A stretch of 45,668 nt of DNA from Gammaproteobacteria bacterium (GTDB taxonomy: Bacteria; Pseudomonadota; Gammaproteobacteria; Pseudomonadales; Porticoccaceae), in the NCBI GenBank assembly GCA_016708925.1, contig JADJET010000012.1, forward strand, positions 1-45,668. The letters are read 5' to 3'. This document shows positions 29,996-38,660 of the stretch, one piece after another (within the stretch, counting starts at the first letter, position 1; each line of letters starts with the position of its first letter). Under the pieces are notes generated by a model. The model did not search any database. It saw nothing but the letters and a program-made list of their open reading frames with translations, and had not been told where the DNA came from. A program made the position numbers and the translations under genes.

Positions 29996-32026
29996 TTATT
30001 CAGGTGTCGCACTACTAGCATCCGCAGCGGGCTCCCGCTCAACAAGCTCCAACTCGACAAGAACGGCGCCGCCCTCGACGCTGTCGCCGACCGCGCAGAA
30101 CAGTTCGCGCACGCGGCCGTCCATGGCGGCGGCGAGGGAGTGCAGCAGTTTCATCGAATCCAGTACCACCAGCACGTCGCCGGCCTGCACCGCGTCGCCG
30201 GGTGCGCAGCGCACTTCAGCGACCTGGCCGGGCAATGTCGCGGTGATGCGGTGATCGCCGTGACCGCCGATTTTGGCGGCGTCGGTCTCGCGGCGCGCGA
30301 TGATGCGCAGGGTGACGACTGCGCCGGCGATGTCGAGGGTCAGCAGATCGCCGTTGCGACGCACCGCCAGCCGTTGGCTGTGGCCCGCGCGTTCGACACA
30401 GAGCAGGCCGGGTTCGGCCCAGCGCGCGGTCGCCGCGAACGCGTGCGCGCCGCATTCGAGTTCGTAGCTGCCATTGCGGCCGCGCACGCTGATCTCATGG
30501 ATTGTTTCCCCGGCATCGGCCAGCACGACCCGGCTCTCGCCGCGGACGCCCGCGGCTTCCAGCAGGCGGAAGGCGCCGAGGCTGCGCCAAGGCGAGTCCC
30601 GGCACTCGGCTTCCATCAGCATCGCCTGGGCCAGCGCGGCCAGCAGCACGGTTTCCGGTGCGGTGACAGGCGCATTCCAGCCGCCGGGAAACTGGGTGTC
30701 GAGAAAGCCGGTGGTCAGGGGCTCGGCGCTGAAGGCGCGCTGGCGCAGGATGTCGCGCAGGAAGGCGAGGTTGGTGACCGGGCCGCTGAGCGTGAACTTT
30801 CCCAGCGCGGCCGCGAGCCGGCGCTGCGCTAGTTCGCGGTCGGCGCCACCGGCGATCACCTTGGCGAGCAATGAATCGTAATGGGGCGTGACCACGGAAC
30901 CCGCGCCCACGCCGCTGTCCACCCGGATGCCGTCGCCCGCGGGTGCGTCGTACAGCGCGATGGTGCCGGTGCCGGGAAGATAACCGCGCGCCGGGTCTTC
31001 AGCGTTGACGCGCGCCTCGATCGCCCAGCCGGTACAGGTGATTTGCTCCTGGGTCAGGGGCAGGAGTTCGCCGGCGGCGCTGCGCAACTGCCATTCCACC
31101 AGGTCGAGTCCGGTGACGTACTCGGTGACCGGGTGCTCCACTTGGAGCCGGGTGTTCATTTCCAGAAAATAAATTTCGCCGCTGTCGTTGTCGAGCAGAA
31201 ATTCCACCGTGCCCAGGGAGTCGTAGTCGATCACCCGCGCGAGCGCGACGGCGTAGTTGTGGAGCGCCGCGCGCTGCTGCGCGGAGATGAACGCCGCCGG
31301 CGCTTCCTCGATCACCTTCTGATGATTGCGCTGGATCGAGCACTCGCGCTCGAACAGATGCACCACCCGGCCGTGGCGGTCGGCGGCGATCTGCACCTCG
31401 ATATGGCGCGGCGCGGTGATCAGTTTTTCCAGCAGTACCCGGTCGTCGCCGAAACCGGCGAGCGCCTCGGCGCGGGCCTGCACCAGGGCCTCGGCGAAGT
31501 CCGTCGCGCGCTCGACCCGGCGCATGCCGCGCCCGCCGCCGCCGGCGCTGGCCTTGATCAGGAGCGGAAAGCCGATGCGCGCCGCCTCCCGCGTCAGGGT
31601 GGGCGCATCCTGCGCGCCGCCGTGATAGCCCGGCACCACCGGCACCCCGGCGCGCTCGGCGATGGCCTTGGACTCGATCTTCGAGCCCATGGCGCGGATC
31701 GCCTCGCGGTGGGGGCCGACGAACACGATGCCGGCGGCCTCGCAGGCGGCGATCAGCGCCTCGCTCTCGGCGAGAAAGCCGTATCCCGGGTGGATGGCCT
31801 CCGCCCCGGCGCGCTGCGCGGCGGCGACGATGGCGGCGGCGTCGAGGTAGGAGCGCGCGCTCTCCGCTGGGCCGATCGCAAACGCCGCGTCGGCGCGCCG
31901 GACATGCAGCGCATCGCGATCCGCCTCGGAATAGACCGCGATCGGCCGGATGCCGAGCGTGCGGCAGGTGCGGATGATGCGGACCGCGATCTCGCCGCGG
32001 TTGGCGATCAGCAGGGATGCAAACAT
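29996..32026 (-). CDS. Acyl-CoA carboxylase alpha subunit (biotin carboxylase + biotin carrier)
   Basis: Intact 676-residue subunit that carboxylates its own biotin with ATP and bicarbonate. The N-terminal biotin carboxylase domain starts FASLLIANRGEIAVRIIRTC; the ATP-grasp loop is KASAGGGGRGMRRVE; active-site blocks are ERECSIQRNHQKVIEEAPA, FLEMNTRLQVEHPVTE and the EDPARGYLPGTG tail. The C-terminal biotinyl domain carries the target lysine at about 626 in L-D-S-M-K-L, unlike the usual E-A-M-K-M. ATG 32026 lies 12 bases after the beta-subunit stop. The layout fits 3-methylcrotonyl-, geranyl- or related acyl-CoA carboxylases; neighbouring hydratase or lyase genes that would decide are absent. 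Confidence 0.92.
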   Translation of the reverse strand: MFASLLIANRGEIAVRIIRTCRTLGIRPIAVYSEADRDALHVRRADAAFAIGPAESARSYLDAAAIVAAAQRAGAEAIHPGYGFLAESEALIAACEAAGIVFVGPHREAIRAMGSKIESKAIAERAGVPVVPGYHGGAQDAPTLTREAARIGFPLLIKASAGGGGRGMRRVERATDFAEALVQARAEALAGFGDDRVLLEKLITAPRHIEVQIAADRHGRVVHLFERECSIQRNHQKVIEEAPAAFISAQQRAALHNYAVALARVIDYDSLGTVEFLLDNDSGEIYFLEMNTRLQVEHPVTEYVTGLDLVEWQLRSAAGELLPLTQEQITCTGWAIEARVNAEDPARGYLPGTGTIALYDAPAGDGIRVDSGVGAGSVVTPHYDSLLAKVIAGGADRELAQRRLAAALGKFTLSGPVTNLAFLRDILRQRAFSAEPLTTGFLDTQFPGGWNAPVTAPETVLLAALAQAMLMEAECRDSPWRSLGAFRLLEAAGVRGESRVVLADAGETIHEISVRGRNGSYELECGAHAFAATARWAEPGLLCVERAGHSQRLAVRRNGDLLTLDIAGAVVTLRIIARRETDAAKIGGHGDHRITATLPGQVAEVRCAPGDAVQAGDVLVVLDSMKLLHSLAAAMDGRVRELFCAVGDSVEGGAVLVELELVEREPAADASSATPE

Positions 32027-32038
32027 TATTTTTGTCCG

Positions 32039-33633
32039 TTACATGCGATAGACCGGCGCCGGGCCGGTCACGGGGGGTTGCAGCGCGGCCAGCGCCAGAC
32101 ACAGGCCGAGCACGTCGCGGGTCTGCGCCGGCTCGATGATGCCGTCGTCCCAGAGTCGCGCGGTGGCGTAGTAGGGATCGCTCTGCGCGCCGTACTGGGC
32201 GCGCACCTGGGCATCGATGCGGCGCAGATCCTCGGCCAGGCCGGCATCGTCGTGCTTGATGCTGGCGCGGCGCAGCTCCTGCATCACGTTGCTGGCGATG
32301 TCGGCGCTCATGGTGGCGCAGCGCGCGCCGGGCCAGGCGAACAGGAAATGCGGGGCGAAACCGCGCCCGGCCATGCCGTAGTTGCCGGCGCCGTAGGAGC
32401 CGCCGACGATCACCGAAAATTTCGGCACGCGGGAGTTGGCCTGGGCGTAGACCATCTTGGCGCTGTGCTTGGCGATGCCGCCGCGCTCGGCTTCGGTGCG
32501 CACCATGAAGCCGGTGATGTGGTGCGGAAACAGCAGCGGCGTCTGGCGCTGGTTGCACAGCTCGATGAAGTGCGCCCTAGGGAAGACTCCGAGAACAGCG
32601 CGCCGTTGTTGCCCAGAATCCCCACCGGGTAGCCGTGCAGGTGCGCGGTGCCGCACCAGGGGTATCGCCGTAAATCGGCTTGAACTCCTGGAAGTCGCTG
32701 CCGTCCACCAGGCGCGCGATGATCCGCGCACGTCGTAGGGCACCTTGGGGGTCCGCGCTGACCGAGCGCCGGCAATCTCGTCGGGGCTGTAGGCGGGCGG
32801 GCGCACCGGGCGGATATCGGCGTGGCAGCGCCGCGGCCAGTTGAGCTTGGCGACGATCTCCGCAGCCGCGCCAGCGCCGCCGGTTCGTCGTCCACCAGAT
32901 AGTCGTTCACCCCGGACACCCGACTGTGCATCTCGGCGCCACCCAGCGTCTCGCCGTCCACCACTTCGTTGATCGCCACCTTGACGATGGACGGCCCGCC
33001 CAGATGGATGCGCGCATTGCCGCGCACCATGATGACTTCATCGGCCAGTGCGGGGATGTAGGCGCCGCCCGCGGTGCAACCGCCGAACACCGCGGCGAGC
33101 TGCGGCAGGCCCTGCTGCGACATGCGGCACTGGCGGTAGAAGGTATTGCCGAAGTGCTCCTTGTCCGGGAACACCCGGTCCTGCTCCGGCAGGTAGGCGC
33201 CGCCGCAGTCCACCAGATAGATGCAGGGCAGCCGGTTCTGCTCGGCGACTTCCTGGGCGCGCACATGCTTTTTCACTGTCTCGTGAAAAAACGAACCGCC
33301 CTTCACGGTGGCGTCGTTGGCGATGATCATGCAGTGCACGCCGCACCTGGCCGACGCCGGTGACGACGCCCGCCGCCGGCACCTCGTTGCCGTACAGGCC
33401 CCAGGCCGCGAGCGGCGAGAGTTCGAGAAAGGGCGTGAGGGTCGATCAGGCGGTCGATGCGCTCCCGCGGGCAGCTTGCCGCGCGCGCGGTGACGCTCGA
33501 TGTGCGCCTCGCGGATGCCGCTGGCCGCTTCCCGCAGGCGTCCGCGCAGGGTGTCGAGCAGATCCTGGTAGTGATCGGTATTGGCGGCGAAGGACGCCGC
33601 GCGCGGATTGACGCGGGACTGGATCTGGCTCAT
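32039..33633 (-). CDS. Acyl-CoA carboxylase beta subunit (carboxyltransferase)
   Basis: Carboxyltransferase of about 530 residues that moves CO2 from biotin to an acyl-CoA. N-terminal half: RHRARGKLPARERIDRLLDP, then KKHVRAQEVAEQNRLPCIYL, VDCGGAYLPEQDRVFPDKEH, GGCTAGGAYIPALADE and GGAEMHSRVSGVNDYLVDDE. C-terminal half: IYGDTLVCGTAHLHGYPVG, LGNNGALFSESS, FPHHITGFMVRTEAERGGIA and VIVGGSYGAGNYGMAGRGF. Both oxyanion-forming glycine loops are kept. This is the methylcrotonyl/geranyl-CoA type. Frameshifts near 33490, 33345, 32865, 32755, 32660 and 32580. Start ATG 33633 (MSQIQSRVN). First gene of the pair, close to the alpha subunit. Confidence 0.9.
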
Positions 33634-33699
33634 CGGCTGCTCTGGGTCGGGAAACCGGCGCCATTGCCGGCACCCGCCGGAATCTAGCAAAATCGGGGC

Positions 33700-34240
33700 G
33701 GGGGTGCGAGGTGCGGGCCATCGCCCTGCGCAGGGCGGATAAGCGCCAGCGCATCCGCCAGGATTGCGGCTCGGTCCTTGCCGTCGTGCGCGGGAATGAC
33801 AGTGGTTGGATCCCCGTCACCCCCGCGCAAGGTAGTCGCCGTCACCCCCGCGCAGGCGGGGGTCCAGGTGCCGCGGACCCTGAAACGCCGCGCAATATGG
33901 CGGCACGGTCCTTGCCGTCGGGCGCGGGAATGACAGTGGTTGGACCCCCGTCACCCCCGCGCAACGTAGTCACCGTCGCCCCCGCGCAGGCGGGAATCCA
34001 GGTGCCGCGGACTCTGAAACACCGCGCACCCAAGCAGATAGTCCCGCAGCAGCGTCGTAGGGTGGGCAAAGCGGAGCGTGCCCACGCGGACCTCCGCCCG
34101 GCGCCACCGGAGCCGGAGATATCGCGACATCTGGATTCCCGCGTGCGCGGGAATGACGACGGCTGGCAGACGGCTGGTAAATATGTCGAAACGTGCGAGC
34201 CCTGGCCCTGGCAGCTTGTTGAAAAGCTGCTGCAAGTGAT
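33700..34240. repeat. REP-like repeat cluster (copy C), no gene
   Basis: At least three REP-like units of the CGTCACCCCCGCGCA/AATCCAGGTGCCGCGGAC kind occur between 33815 and 34020, followed by a fragment of the TAGGGTGGGCAAAGCGGAGC repeat at 34060. A hairpin GCAGCTT-GTTGAA-AAGCTGC lies at 34211-34230, a third relative of the TTGTTGAAAA family. Short frames crossing the region follow the repeat pattern, not a protein. Confidence 0.65.
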
Positions 34241-34250
34241 CAGGCGGCTA

Positions 34251-34490
34251 TCAGGCCATCAGCATTTTATAGAGCTCATCCTTCAGCGCGAGCCGCTTTT
34301 TCTTCATGTCTTCCATGGTCTCGTCGGCCTTGGGGCTGCCTTCACCTTCGAGACGGCGCACTTCCCGGTCCAGATCGTTGTATTCGTCGAAGCGGCGGGC
34401 GAAGTGATGGTCACTGGTTTTGAGGGTGTGAATCTTTTCCTTGAGTTCGGGAAATTCGTTGCTCAGGGTGTGGTTCTCGATCGACATCAT
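34251..34490 (-). CDS. DUF465 (YdcH-family) small helical protein
   Basis: 79-residue, highly charged helical protein of the DUF465 family. The order FPELKEKIHTLKTSDHHFAR, then EYNDLDREVRRLE, then KADETMEDMKKKRLALKDEL and a terminal Y-K-M-L matches the family, whose members start near M-x-I-E-x-H. Start is ATG 34490 or the next codon 34487. Function unknown; no obvious partner gene. Confidence 0.9.
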   Translation of the reverse strand: MMSIENHTLSNEFPELKEKIHTLKTSDHHFARRFDEYNDLDREVRRLEGEGSPKADETMEDMKKKRLALKDELYKMLMA

Positions 34491-34580
34491 GGCCTCGAAG
34501 CGCTGGCTCAATTGGGGGCGGCAGCATACCAAACTGGCCGCCGGGCAGTATCGTGGGGAGGGTGGTACAGGGCGTAACGG

Positions 34581-35784
34581 CTATCGGACGCCGTCCCGCG
34601 CCGGGAGTACGCGCCGCGGCAGCCGCGTGGACAGCGCGCAGGCGGCAACCACCAAGGCGCTGGAGACCCACAGGCAGGCGGCGAGTCCGGCGACCTGATA
34701 GACCCAGCCCGACAGCACGGTGCCGAGCAGGCGCCCGCCGGCGTTGGCCGTAGTAGAACCCGACATCGAGGGCGACGCCATCGGCGCGGGCGTAGCTGAC
34801 GATCAGGTAGGAGTGGATCGCCGAGTTGAGCGCGAACAGAACGCCAAACGCGAACAGCCCCGTCACCAGCACCCAGCCCGGATCCAGTTGCCCGAGCCCC
34901 GGCGCGATGGCGGCGGGGAATGCCGCGAGCGCGAGCCCCGCGACCAGCGCGCTGCGGCCATCCGGTACGCGACCGCGGCCGGTAAACCGCGGCGCCAGCG
35001 CCTGCACCGCGCCATAGCCCAGGATCCAGCAGGCGAGGAAAGCGCCCACGGCGGTGAAGCTCCAGCCCAGTTCCGCCTGCAAAAACACCGGCAGTGCCAC
35101 CACGAACCAGACATCGCGCGCGCCGAACAGGAAAAACCGCGCCGCCGAGAGGCGATTCACCGGGCCGCTGCCGGACAGCAGATCGCGAAACCTGGGCTTG
35201 AAACTGGTTTTGCCGAGGCGGTTGTCGAGCAGCAGCAGGCCCGCCGCGAACACCACCGCGAGGCCCGCCGCCATGGCGCCGACCGCGCCGCGAAAACCCA
35301 GAGTCGCCAGCAGCACGGCACCGAGAAAGAACCCCACGCCCTTGAGCGCGTTCTTGGAGCCGGTGAGCAGCGCCACCCAGCGATACAGTTGTCCTTCGCG
35401 TCCCTCCGGCACCAGCAGCTTGATGCTGCTCTTGGCCGCCATCTTGTTGAGATCCTTGGCGATGCCGGACAGTGCCTGCGCCGCCATCGCAAAACTGCAC
35501 TGGTGCGCGGGATCGACCAGCAGCATGGCGAGGGCGACGATCTGGAGTCCGAGGCCGATCTGCATGGTGGCGTTCAGCCCCAGTCGCGCCGCCAGCAGAC
35601 CGCCGCCCAGGTTAGTGACGACGCCAAAGAATTCGTAGAACACAAACAGCAGCGCGACTTCCAGCGGCGCGTAGCCGAGCTGATGAAAGTACAGCACCAC
35701 CAGCATGCGCAGCGCGCCGTCGGTGAGCGTGAAGGCCCAGTAGCTGCCGGTGACCAGGGCGTATTGGCGCAGCGCGCGGTCCAT
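34581..35784 (-). CDS. arsJ: Organoarsenical efflux MFS transporter ArsJ
   Basis: Inner-membrane MFS exporter of 1-arseno-3-phosphoglycerate, the product made by the partner dehydrogenase from arsenate and glyceraldehyde-3-phosphate. Recognisable blocks: LRQYALVTGSYWAFTLTDGA at the start, VVLYFHQLGYAPLEVALLFV, FYEFFGVVTNLGGGLLAARL, ALSGIAKDLNKMAAKSSIKL, and LTGSKNALKGVGFFLGAVLL. These are characteristic of ArsJ. A frameshift near 34755 separates the last helices (ANAGGRLLGTVLSGWVYQVA), which end at TAG 34581. About 400 residues. ATG 35784 lies eight bases after the dehydrogenase stop, so the pair is one operon. Confidence 0.9.
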
Positions 35785-35792
35785 GGTTCGCC

Positions 35793-36799
35793 TCAAAGCG
35801 CCGCCGCGACCTTGCGGGCCAGCTCCATCAACCGATGCACATAGCCGGTCTCGTTGTCGTACCAGGCCAGCACCTTGACCAGCGTGTCGTCGATCACCTG
35901 GGTGGAGAGGGCATCGACGATGCTGGAGCGGGTATCGCCGCGATAGTCCGCCGACACCAGGGGTTTTTCCTCGTAGCCGAGAATTCCTGCGAGGCGGCCG
36001 GACGCGGCAGCGGCGGCCAGCGCCGCGTTGACCGTTTCGATAGTGGTGGCGCGCTCCACCTCGAACACGCAGTCGGTGAGCGAGGCGTTGGCGAGCGGCA
36101 CCCGCACCGCGAGGCCGTTCAGGCGCCCGCGCAGTTCCGGGAAGATCTCGGCGATCGCGGTGGCCGAGCCCGTGGTGGTCGGGATCGCCGACAGACCCGA
36201 GGGCGCGCCCGGCGAACCCCTTCGTGGTAATCGTCGGGCACCCGCTGGCGGTTGGTGATGTCGTGGACCGTGGTGATGGCGCCGTGGCGGATGCCGAACT
36301 CGCGCTGGATCACCGCCACCACCGGTGCGAGCAGTTGGGGTGCAGGAGGCGGCAGTGACGATGGTCGCGCTCGGCGGCGTAGTTGTGGTCGTTGACGCCC
36401 ATCACGATATTGGGGGTGCCGTCCTTCACCGGCGCCGATACCACCACCTTGCGCACGCCGGCCGCGAAGTAGGGCGCGAGCGCCGCTTTGGATTTGAACG
36501 TGCCGGTGCAGTCCACCACCAGATCCACGTCCAGTTCGCGCCAGGGCGTGGCGGCGATGTCGGCGTTGCGGGAATAGCCCAGGCGGCGCGCGCCGATCAC
36601 CAGCGCATCCGGCTCGGCGGCGACGGACTGGTGCCAAGTGCCCTGCACGGAATCGTACTGGAGCAGGTGCGCGGCAGTGGCGGCATCGCCCGCGATCTCG
36701 TTGACGTGGACGATATCGAGTTCGGGCCAGTTCCATGCGGCGCGCAGCGCCAGCCCCGCCTATGCGCCCGAAGCCGTTGATTGCGATGCGTGTGGTCAT
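35793..36799 (-). CDS. ArsJ-associated glyceraldehyde-3-phosphate dehydrogenase
   Basis: NAD-dependent dehydrogenase of the GAPDH family; beside ArsJ it is expected to form the unstable 1-arseno-3-phosphoglycerate that ArsJ exports. N-terminal Rossmann motif RIAINGFGRIG, DLVVDCTGTFKSKAALAPYF, VVVSAPVKDGTPNIVMGVND, the catalytic block T-A-A-S-C-T (Cys retained), then VPLANASLTDCVFEVERATT and the C-terminal VLAWYDNETGYVHRLMELAR. Frameshifts near 36755, 36340, 36240 and 36190. ATG 36799 begins 19 bases downstream of a perfect palindrome that looks like an ArsR operator. About 335 residues. Confidence 0.9.
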
Positions 36800-36817
36800 C
36801 TGGATCACATTAAGCCG

Positions 36818-36839
36818 TATATCCGGTTAAGCGGATATA
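36818..36839. promoter_or_regulatory. ArsR-type operator (TATATCCG-6-CGGATATA)
   Basis: A perfect 8-bp inverted repeat with a GTTAAG centre lies 19 bases before the dehydrogenase start, in an AT-rich island of an otherwise GC-rich region. The ATATCCG/CGGATAT pattern is the shape of site bound by ArsR repressors, and an arsR gene lies 0.4 kb upstream. Arsenite would release the repressor; inference from family behaviour. Confidence 0.7.
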
Positions 36840-36887
36840 TTAACCATAAAATATGACCGATCAACTACAACCGTTGAGGATGGTTTG

Positions 36888-37128
36888 AACAACCACCCCA
36901 GCGTCGTTCCCGCGCAAGCGGGAACCCAGGGCCTTCTGGATCCCCGCTTGAGAGGCTGTGTGAAAACCTCACAGTCGGCGGAAATGCTGGAAACACAAAT
37001 CGTAGGGTGGGCAAAGGCCGCCAGGCCGTGCCCACGCGGGACAGGGCACGGTGGCGGGCGGAGATCCGCGTGGGCACGCTGCGCTTTGCCCACCCTACGA
37101 TGCCTTTGTCACACAGCCGCTGCCGCGG
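36888..37128. repeat. Composite repeat (copy D) between arsR and its target operon
   Basis: A REP-like TTCCCGCGCAAGCGGGAA hairpin is followed by the core at 36954-37118, GGCTGTGTGAAAA to TTGTCACACAGCC, with internal mirrored TAGGGTGGGCAAAG (37003) and CTTTGCCCACCCTACGA. It is the most complete copy of the family in the window. Confidence 0.75.
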
Positions 37129-37153
37129 GCATGGCGGATTTTCAGCGGCGTCC

Positions 37154-37495
37154 TTAACCGCAACTGCGGGCCGGCATTTTGGCGAGGCGGCGCGCGTCGC
37201 GGCGCAGTTCGGGGATGGCATCCGTATCGCTGCCGAGCAGGGTCAGCAGGCGTTCGGCAAAAGGCGTGGCGGGCGCGAGCTGGTAGTACATCCAGGTGCC
37301 CTCGCGGCGCGCCGCCACCAGTCCGTGATGGCGCAGATACGCTAGATGACGCGACACCGCGCTCTGGGGCAGTTCGAGCGCGTCCACCAGGTCGCATACG
37401 CACAGCTCGCCGCGCTGCCGGAGCAGATGGACGATGCGCAGGCGGGCCGGCTCGGAGAGCGCCTTGAAAAGGGCGGCGTAGCGGTTCATGTCCAT
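37154..37495 (-). CDS. arsR: ArsR arsenite-responsive repressor
   Basis: Intact 113-residue winged-helix repressor. The metal site motif E-L-C-V-C-D-L-V lies at about 29-36 in the first helix of the recognition unit, with two cysteines as in classical arsenite-sensing ArsR. The recognition helix region is PQSAVSRHLAYLRHHGLVAA and the wing RREGTWMYYQL. Start ATG 37495; a second ATG two codons on is possible. A C-terminal Cys (A-R-S-C-G) is also present. It probably represses the dehydrogenase-arsJ operon through the palindrome at 36818-36839; the gene itself lies upstream on the same strand, separated by a composite repeat. Confidence 0.92.
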   Translation of the reverse strand: MDMNRYAALFKALSEPARLRIVHLLRQRGELCVCDLVDALELPQSAVSRHLAYLRHHGLVAARREGTWMYYQLAPATPFAERLLTLLGSDTDAIPELRRDARRLAKMPARSCG

Positions 37496-37727
37496 GGCGC
37501 GATTGTACGGGCGCCCCGCGGCATCGCAAATCGTCCCCGTGGTGTTGCCACCGGGTTCTCGCGCGGCGGGGAAATGCTCCGTACCATGAACGGCGTATTC
37601 CCGGTCGAGGATCCCATGCGTCCGAGTTCGAAAGTGAGAAAAGCAAACGCCACGGCGGCGCAACCACCCGCTGGCTCCGCTGCCCATGGCGCTGGCGTGA
37701 AACCGACCGGCGTTCGCGGGTGCCGAC

Positions 37728-38177
37728 ATGAGTCCGCCGGGCCGGCTCGTCGCCACCTTGTGGGAAGCCGATCAGCATGCGGCGATGCTTGCCGCGGCCC
37801 TGATGGAATGGGATCGCGCGCCCGCCGCTGACTGGCAATCCCTGGAAGCGCATTGCGGCCATGCACGTCCGGTTGACCAAGTGCTGTTCGGCTTCATCAA
37901 ACTCCAGGATGTACTCGGCGAGCGCCTCGCGCCGCTCCGCTCGCCGCGCTGAAGGAGCCCCATGCCACCAGCGCAGCGACGCCCAGCTTCTCGACCGCCT
38001 CCGAAGCGCTCACGGCTATCTCGACGTCGACGCCTGGCTGGCGTGGCGCGGCGTGCGCGATCGGCTGGCGCGCGAATATCCCCACCACAGGAGCTAGGCT
38101 TCGCCGCGTTGCTGGCCGGGTGGGAAAAGCCGGTGTCCGGGTCTGGATCTGGATCTGGATCACCTGGGCTACTCTGA
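37728..38177 (+). CDS. Orphan HEPN-domain protein, HepT-like, with altered active site
   Basis: About 150 residues in two frames. The first half, MSPPGRLVATLWEADQHAAM to LFGFIKLQDVLGERLAP, ends in the F-I-K-L-Q-D-x-x-G-x-R-L-x-P helix typical of a HEPN branch that pairs with minimal nucleotidyltransferases. The second half contains LLDRLRSAHGYLDVDAWLAW and R-G-V-R-D-R-L-A-R-E-Y-P. In active relatives this end is R-x4-H-x-Y; here the His is Arg. No nucleotidyltransferase gene lies upstream. A shift near 37950 joins the halves, and another near 38085 would extend the end to 38177 (FAALLAGWEKPVSGSGSG). Either a dead toxin or a base error. Confidence 0.55.
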
Positions 38178-38180
38178 GTA

Positions 38181-38660
38181 ACCGTCATGCCCGCGGAGGC
38201 GGGCATCCGAGGAGGCCTGATATATTCCCTGGGTTCCATGCGAAACGACGATTGGGTGTTGCGAGCACTCTTAGGATACTCGAATCACCGTCACGCCCGC
38301 GGAGGCGGGCATCCAGGGGGCCTTGATATTCCTGGGTTCCCGCATGCGCGGGAACGACGATTGGGTGGTTAGGCAGAGCACTCTCAGGGCTACTCCGAAT
38401 CACCGTCATGCCCGCGAAGCCGGGGCATCCAGGGGCCTTGATTCCTGGGTTCCCGCATGCGCGGGAACGACGTTGGATTGGTTAGGCAGAGCCTCTTAGT
38501 CTGAATCACCGTCACACCCGCGGAAGCGGGCATCCAGGCCCTGATATTCCTGGGTTCCCGCATGGGGAACGACGATTGGTGGTTATGCAGGGGCACTCTC
38601 AGGGCTACTCGAATCACCGTCATGCCCGCGGAAGCGGCATCCAGAAGACCCTGATACCAC
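38181..38660. repeat. Five-unit palindromic tandem array, about 108 bp per unit
   Basis: Units begin ACCGTCAYGCCCGCG at 38181, 38287, 38402, 38508 and 38616 (spacing 106, 115, 106, 108). Each unit holds two hairpins, one of CCCGCGGAGGCGGG type and one of TTCCCGCATGCGCGGGAA type, and a linker ending ACTCTCAGGGCTACTCGAAT. It is a BIME-like REP array. Confidence 0.9.

Noticed and set aside
30881..32632. 583-residue open frame on the plus strand opposite the carboxylase alpha subunit
   Set aside because: It mirrors an intact biotin carboxylase gene in GC-rich DNA and has no recognisable domain; a high-GC antisense shadow.
38181..38660. Possible CRISPR array (regularly spaced repeats)
   Set aside because: The whole unit, including the would-be spacers, repeats from copy to copy, and each unit contains two hairpins. 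No cas gene is present. It is a REP-type tandem array.
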